Positions 60,816 to 64,000 of a stretch of DNA of 64,000 bases are shown here, piece after piece. Each line of letters begins with the position of its first letter. The first letter of the stretch is position 1. The notes under the pieces were generated by a model. The model had not been told where the DNA came from. It saw only the letters and a list, made by a program, of their open reading frames with translations, and did not search any database. The position numbers and the translations under genes were made by a program. The DNA lies in contig MKUH01000006.1 in the NCBI GenBank assembly GCA_001897745.1, positions 1 through 64,000 on the forward strand, written 5' to 3'. The DNA comes from Candidatus Accumulibacter sp. 66-26 (GTDB taxonomy: Bacteria > Pseudomonadota > Gammaproteobacteria > Burkholderiales > Rhodocyclaceae).

Positions 60816-62266
60816 TCTTTCGGCGTAACCTTTCGTTGCGCTGGAAAATCCCGCTGCGGGTGATGGCTGCCGTGCTGGGCACGGCAATCACCGTAACGGT
60901 GGCACTAGTCGTCTGGGAATACGACGAGATGCGCCAAAACCTGGAAGGCCATGCCAAGAGTCTCGGGCGGGTATTGGCCAACACCTTGGTAGCTCCGGTG
61001 CTCCATGATGACATTTGGCGAGCTTACGAAATTCTGCAGTCGGCGCGTGAAACCTATCCGGCCGCTCCCGAACTTCAGGCCGAAGTGGTCTTGATCACCG
61101 ACGCTGATTACAAGGTTTTCGTTTCGACCAAGCCTCGCGAATTTCCCATCGGCAGTAACCCGGCTACCCGCGGCGGAGCCTATGCGCAGTTGCGCACCGG
61201 TTTGGTCAGCGGTGACGCAATGGCGCAGCGCGTCCTCGAGCCAGCCGACTCCCCGGTCTACTTCGTGATGTCACCGCTGGTTGCCGATGGCGTGGCACTC
61301 GGCCATGTCATTCTCGGCTACTCCAAGGTTTCCTTCGTGCCGCGTTTCGTCGGTCTGGTCAAGCGGGCGGCGCTGGTCACTGTACTGGTGCTGCTGATCA
61401 TTGCGCCGATTTCATGGGTATGGGCCAGCCGCACCGGGGAGCCGTTGCTCCGCCTGGCCGAAGCGATGCGCCGGGTGCCAGGCGAACTTGAGGAATCTCG
61501 TCTGACTGATCTACCGAACAGCGGCGACGAGATTGGCCAACTGGCCGCCGCATATCAGCGCATGGTCTCTGAGCTAAAAAACAAGCAAGAGTTGGAGCGG
61601 CAGATGCTCGTCTCCGAACGGCTCGCTGCTGTCGGCCGGCTGACGGCCGGCATCGCTCACGAAATCAACAATCCGCTGGGCGGCATGCTGACCGCCATCA
61701 ATACCTACCAGCGGCACGGCAGCGGCAATGATCCGCTCGCCCTGAGCACACTGTCGCTGCTCGAACGCGGCCTGACGCAGATTCGTCATACGGTGGGAGC
61801 ACTACTCGTCGAAAGCAAGGCCAAGGATCGCCCCTTCGCCTCCGAGGATGTGGATGATCTGCTGATCCTGGCCGAGTCCGAAGCGCATGGGCGTGGTATC
61901 GGAGTGGTCGTCGAGAGCAATCTCGACGGTTCCCTACCGCTGCCGGCAACACTGATGCGCCAGATTCTACTCAACCTGCTACTTAACGCCTTGGCGGCAG
62001 CCGAGGAGGGGGGCGGCGTGCGCTTGGTCGTCGAGTCAGCCGAAAAGCAATTGCACCTGGCTGTGACCAACGATGGTGACTACATTCCGCAGGAACGCAT
62101 GGATACCCTGTTCGAGCCTTTCGCTACGACCAGCGAGCGTGGAAATGGTCTGGGTTTGTGGATCGTTTATCAGATCGTTCAGCAACTGGGTGGCGAAATA
62201 GAGGTCGAGAGCCTGCCCGGCTGCACTACTTTCAAGGTTGAAATTCCTTATGGCAACACCGTCTGA
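60812..62266 (+). CDS. Sensor histidine kinase, locus 2
   Basis: 484 residues: TM1 ~16-34, periplasmic domain ~35-180, TM2 ~185-203, HAMP, phospho-acceptor H283 (AGIAHEINNPLGG) and an ATPase domain (VTNDGD; ERGNGLGLWI). Paralogue of the locus 1 kinase with conserved juxtamembrane HDD-WRAYE motifs, probably the contact surface for the binding protein. Confidence 0.92.
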   Translation: MIFRRNLSLRWKIPLRVMAAVLGTAITVTVALVVWEYDEMRQNLEGHAKSLGRVLANTLVAPVLHDDIWRAYEILQSARETYPAAPELQAEVVLITDADYKVFVSTKPREFPIGSNPATRGGAYAQLRTGLVSGDAMAQRVLEPADSPVYFVMSPLVADGVALGHVILGYSKVSFVPRFVGLVKRAALVTVLVLLIIAPISWVWASRTGEPLLRLAEAMRRVPGELEESRLTDLPNSGDEIGQLAAAYQRMVSELKNKQELERQMLVSERLAAVGRLTAGIAHEINNPLGGMLTAINTYQRHGSGNDPLALSTLSLLERGLTQIRHTVGALLVESKAKDRPFASEDVDDLLILAESEAHGRGIGVVVESNLDGSLPLPATLMRQILLNLLLNALAAAEEGGGVRLVVESAEKQLHLAVTNDGDYIPQERMDTLFEPFATTSERGNGLGLWIVYQIVQQLGGEIEVESLPGCTTFKVEIPYGNTV

Positions 62267-63596
62267 AATCCGCCCACGTCTTTGCCTGATCGAGGACGAC
62301 GAGATTATGGGAGAGTCGCTTTCCCAGCGCTTCCAGCTCGAAGGTTTCGATGTCGATTGGTGGCGAACGGCTCGCGAAGCATCGGCGGCGTTGGAAAGTC
62401 GGCGCTATGGTGTCGTCGTCAGCGATATCCGTCTGCCTGACCGCAACGGAGGCGATCTTTTTCTTGATCTGACCAAACGCCTGCCGATGTTGCCCCCATT
62501 TTTGTTCATGACCGGGTACGGGAGCATTGATCGGGCAGTCGAATTGCTCAAGGCTGGCGCTGCTGACTATATTACCAAGCCATTCGATACCGATGCCTTG
62601 GTGGAAAAAGTGTGCGGTCTCGCCGAATGTTATGGCGCCCGCGGCACGAATGAGGGAGATGCTCTTGGCGTTTCTCCGGTGATGCAGCGTATCGCGGAGA
62701 GCTTGCCTCGGCTGGCTCGCCACGCATCTGCGCTGTTGATCACCGGCGAGTCCGGGGTTGGCAAGGAACATGTGGCCAAAGAATTCCATCGGCACGCCGT
62801 AGGTAATTCAGCCCCTTTCGTTGCGGTGAACTGCGCTGCAATACCAGATTCGCTACTTGAAGCGGAACTCTTTGGCTACGAAAAAGGTGCTTTCACTGGG
62901 GCAGTTAAAGCCAAGCGTGGATATTTCGAGTTGGCCAACAATGGCACGCTTTTTCTCGACGAAATCGGTGAAATGCCGCCGTTGATGCAAGCCAAATTGC
63001 TGCGAGTGATCCAGGAGCGTACTTTGGTTCGGCTTGGCGGTGAATCTGCTGTTGCTGTCAACTTCAGGCTGGTTTGTGCCACCCATCAGGACTTGAAGGC
63101 AATGGTCGAAATGGGCGAGTTTCGAGAAGATTTGTATTACCGGATTAACGTTATTCAGCTACGCATTCCACCGCTTCGGGAGCGTCAGGACGATATACGC
63201 TGGTTCGTACGACATTACGTGGAAATGTTCAATCGAGCCAACCCCTCCGAATCCCGCCGGCTTGATCCGCGAACCGAGCAAGTTCTCACCAGTTATCTCT
63301 GGCCAGGCAATGTCCGTGAGCTCAAGCACGCCGTCGAACGCGCTTGCATTCTCTCTCCGGGACCATTATTGGGTGCAGAAGCATTTTTTGGTGACAATCT
63401 GAACTGTGGTGAATCAGCGGGGGCCATTTCCCCATCCTTAGCCGACTACCTAATGGCTTGCGAGCGAGACTACCTTCAGGTTGCGCTGGATAAACATGGC
63501 TGGCACATGACGCAGACAGCCGAAGCCCTGGGTATTTCCAGAAAGACGCTCTGGGAGAAGTTGCGACGGATGGGGATTCATGCGGATGAGGTGTAA
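62250..63596 (+). CDS. Sigma-54-dependent response regulator, locus 2
   Basis: 448 residues from the ATG at 62250, overlapping the kinase end by 17 bp. Receiver D59 (VVSDIRLPD), AAA+ domain with GESGVGKE and intact GAFTGA loop, Fis-type HTH (MTQTAEALGISRKTLWEKL). Its recognition helix shares ISRK-LWEK with the locus 1 regulator, consistent with the shared palindrome and possible cross-regulation. Confidence 0.92.
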   Translation: MATPSEIRPRLCLIEDDEIMGESLSQRFQLEGFDVDWWRTAREASAALESRRYGVVVSDIRLPDRNGGDLFLDLTKRLPMLPPFLFMTGYGSIDRAVELLKAGAADYITKPFDTDALVEKVCGLAECYGARGTNEGDALGVSPVMQRIAESLPRLARHASALLITGESGVGKEHVAKEFHRHAVGNSAPFVAVNCAAIPDSLLEAELFGYEKGAFTGAVKAKRGYFELANNGTLFLDEIGEMPPLMQAKLLRVIQERTLVRLGGESAVAVNFRLVCATHQDLKAMVEMGEFREDLYYRINVIQLRIPPLRERQDDIRWFVRHYVEMFNRANPSESRRLDPRTEQVLTSYLWPGNVRELKHAVERACILSPGPLLGAEAFFGDNLNCGESAGAISPSLADYLMACERDYLQVALDKHGWHMTQTAEALGISRKTLWEKLRRMGIHADEV

Positions 63597-63882
63597 CAAG
63601 CCGGCAGTAGCTATCAATAGCGTCTTTCATAAAACCTGGATGTATTCAGATAGACAGCTGACGTCGGCAACCGGCGCAACACCGGCCGTTCAACTGAGCC
63701 AGCACCAACGGCGGCATTGGCCGACTTCCGGTCCTCGGCCTGAACTGCCGTTGGCCTGACGCACTCGGTCAGGCGGCAAAGCGCCGGTTACCTGTCGTTC
63801 AGCCGAAACTTTCGCTAAATGGCAGATTTCCGATGCACAACAGCGGTCTACATTCGGGAAGCACCAAGCGACTAACTACCGA
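63597..63882. other. Gap with overlapping GC-rich inverted repeats
   Basis: No gene. Several short inverted repeats occur (for example GCCTGAC and GTCAGGC with a seven-base loop near 63,753-63,773, and repeated CCGTTGGCC/GGCATTGGCC-like segments). They could terminate the regulator transcript or be a repetitive extragenic element. Confidence 0.35.
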
Positions 63883-64000
63883 TCACACCCCCCGCACCAA
63901 ACTCATCACCTGCCCCATATCCAGTGACTGCGCCTTATGTTCCATTTGCGGGAGGTACTGCTGCTGCAACTGCTTGGCAGGAGTCAGCAGGCTCTGGAAA
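63883..64000 (-). CDS. 3' end of a gene that continues beyond the window
   Basis: The last 38 codons of a minus-strand frame end at the TGA at 63883-63885. The C-terminus is helical and glutamine-rich (KQLQQQYLPQMEHKAQSL, ending MSLVRGV). Too short to assign. Confidence 0.5.
   Translation of the reverse strand, partial: FQSLLTPAKQLQQQYLPQMEHKAQSLDMGQVMSLVRGV

Noticed and set aside
63640-63800. Integron attC site or CRISPR-like repeats in the terminal gap
   Set aside because: Short inverted repeats exist but there is no attC core (RYYYAAC/GTTRRRY) layout and no regular repeat-spacer pattern.

Overview
The window looks like a chromosomal segment of a betaproteobacterium, most likely of the Rhodocyclales (Azonexus/Dechloromonas type). 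That placement rests on gene style: an N-type ATPase, an Acr3-based ars operon, multihaem respiratory modules and sigma-54 regulation. It is a judgement from recognised families, not from a search.

Layout. (1) 1-9,590 is accessory DNA, probably part of an integrative element: an IS256-type transposase remnant, a membrane-anchored double AAA+ ATPase, a small HTH regulator and a run of small unrecognised proteins. Five of its genes are preceded by one promoter type: an ATTTGGGG-like box abutting a -35, a 17-bp spacer and a -10. (2) 9,589-14,952 holds two head-to-head IS66-family elements. (3) 15,759-21,439 is an arsenic operon: arsR, arsC, a degenerate arsC-like gene, arsD, arsA, acr3, an OsmC-like gene and an ECF sigma factor. 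(4) 21,518-39,000 holds three long polycistrons. The first is thiolase, DUF2789, TauE and a CDF metal exporter. The second is fmdE, two small genes, a ferric-reductase-like flavocytochrome, a cytochrome b5-like protein and a complete N-ATPase operon. The third is an ArsP-like permease followed by thioredoxin, CcdA, DsbB, a small thioredoxin and an MBL-fold protein. Each polycistron is preceded by the same sequence, CTGCATC-N16-CGTCT, which looks like an ECF promoter. A molybdate-binding ModA lies between the first two. (5) An orphan PstS-like gene follows at 39,180.

(6) 40,365-63,596 contains two molybdenum respiratory loci. Each has a Tat-exported DMSO-reductase-family catalytic subunit, a four-cluster ferredoxin subunit and a TorD-like chaperone. 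Each is read divergently from a three-gene sensory unit: PhnD-like periplasmic binding protein, histidine kinase and sigma-54 response regulator. The two sensory units are clear paralogues. Both divergent gaps contain a near-consensus -24/-12 promoter and pairs of the same palindrome, GTTAC-N6-GTAAC. Locus 1 is wired to cytochromes (dihaem lipoprotein, heptahaem protein, cytochrome b). Locus 2 is wired to an NrfD-type quinone subunit and carries unusual accessory genes: a HisA-fold protein, a rhodanese without its cysteine, a polyferredoxin and an extra MoaA. I cannot name either substrate from sequence. The architecture resembles arsenate/arsenite (Arr/Arx), antimonate and polysulfide/tetrathionate systems, and the nearby ars genes make a group-15 oxyanion plausible.

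Taken together the window reads as an oxyanion respiration and resistance island: arsenic efflux, molybdenum supply (ModA, MoaA), thiol-redox maintenance and ion-motive machinery, with two separate regulatory schemes (one ECF sigma factor, two sigma-54 sensors). No tRNA, rRNA or CRISPR array was seen.
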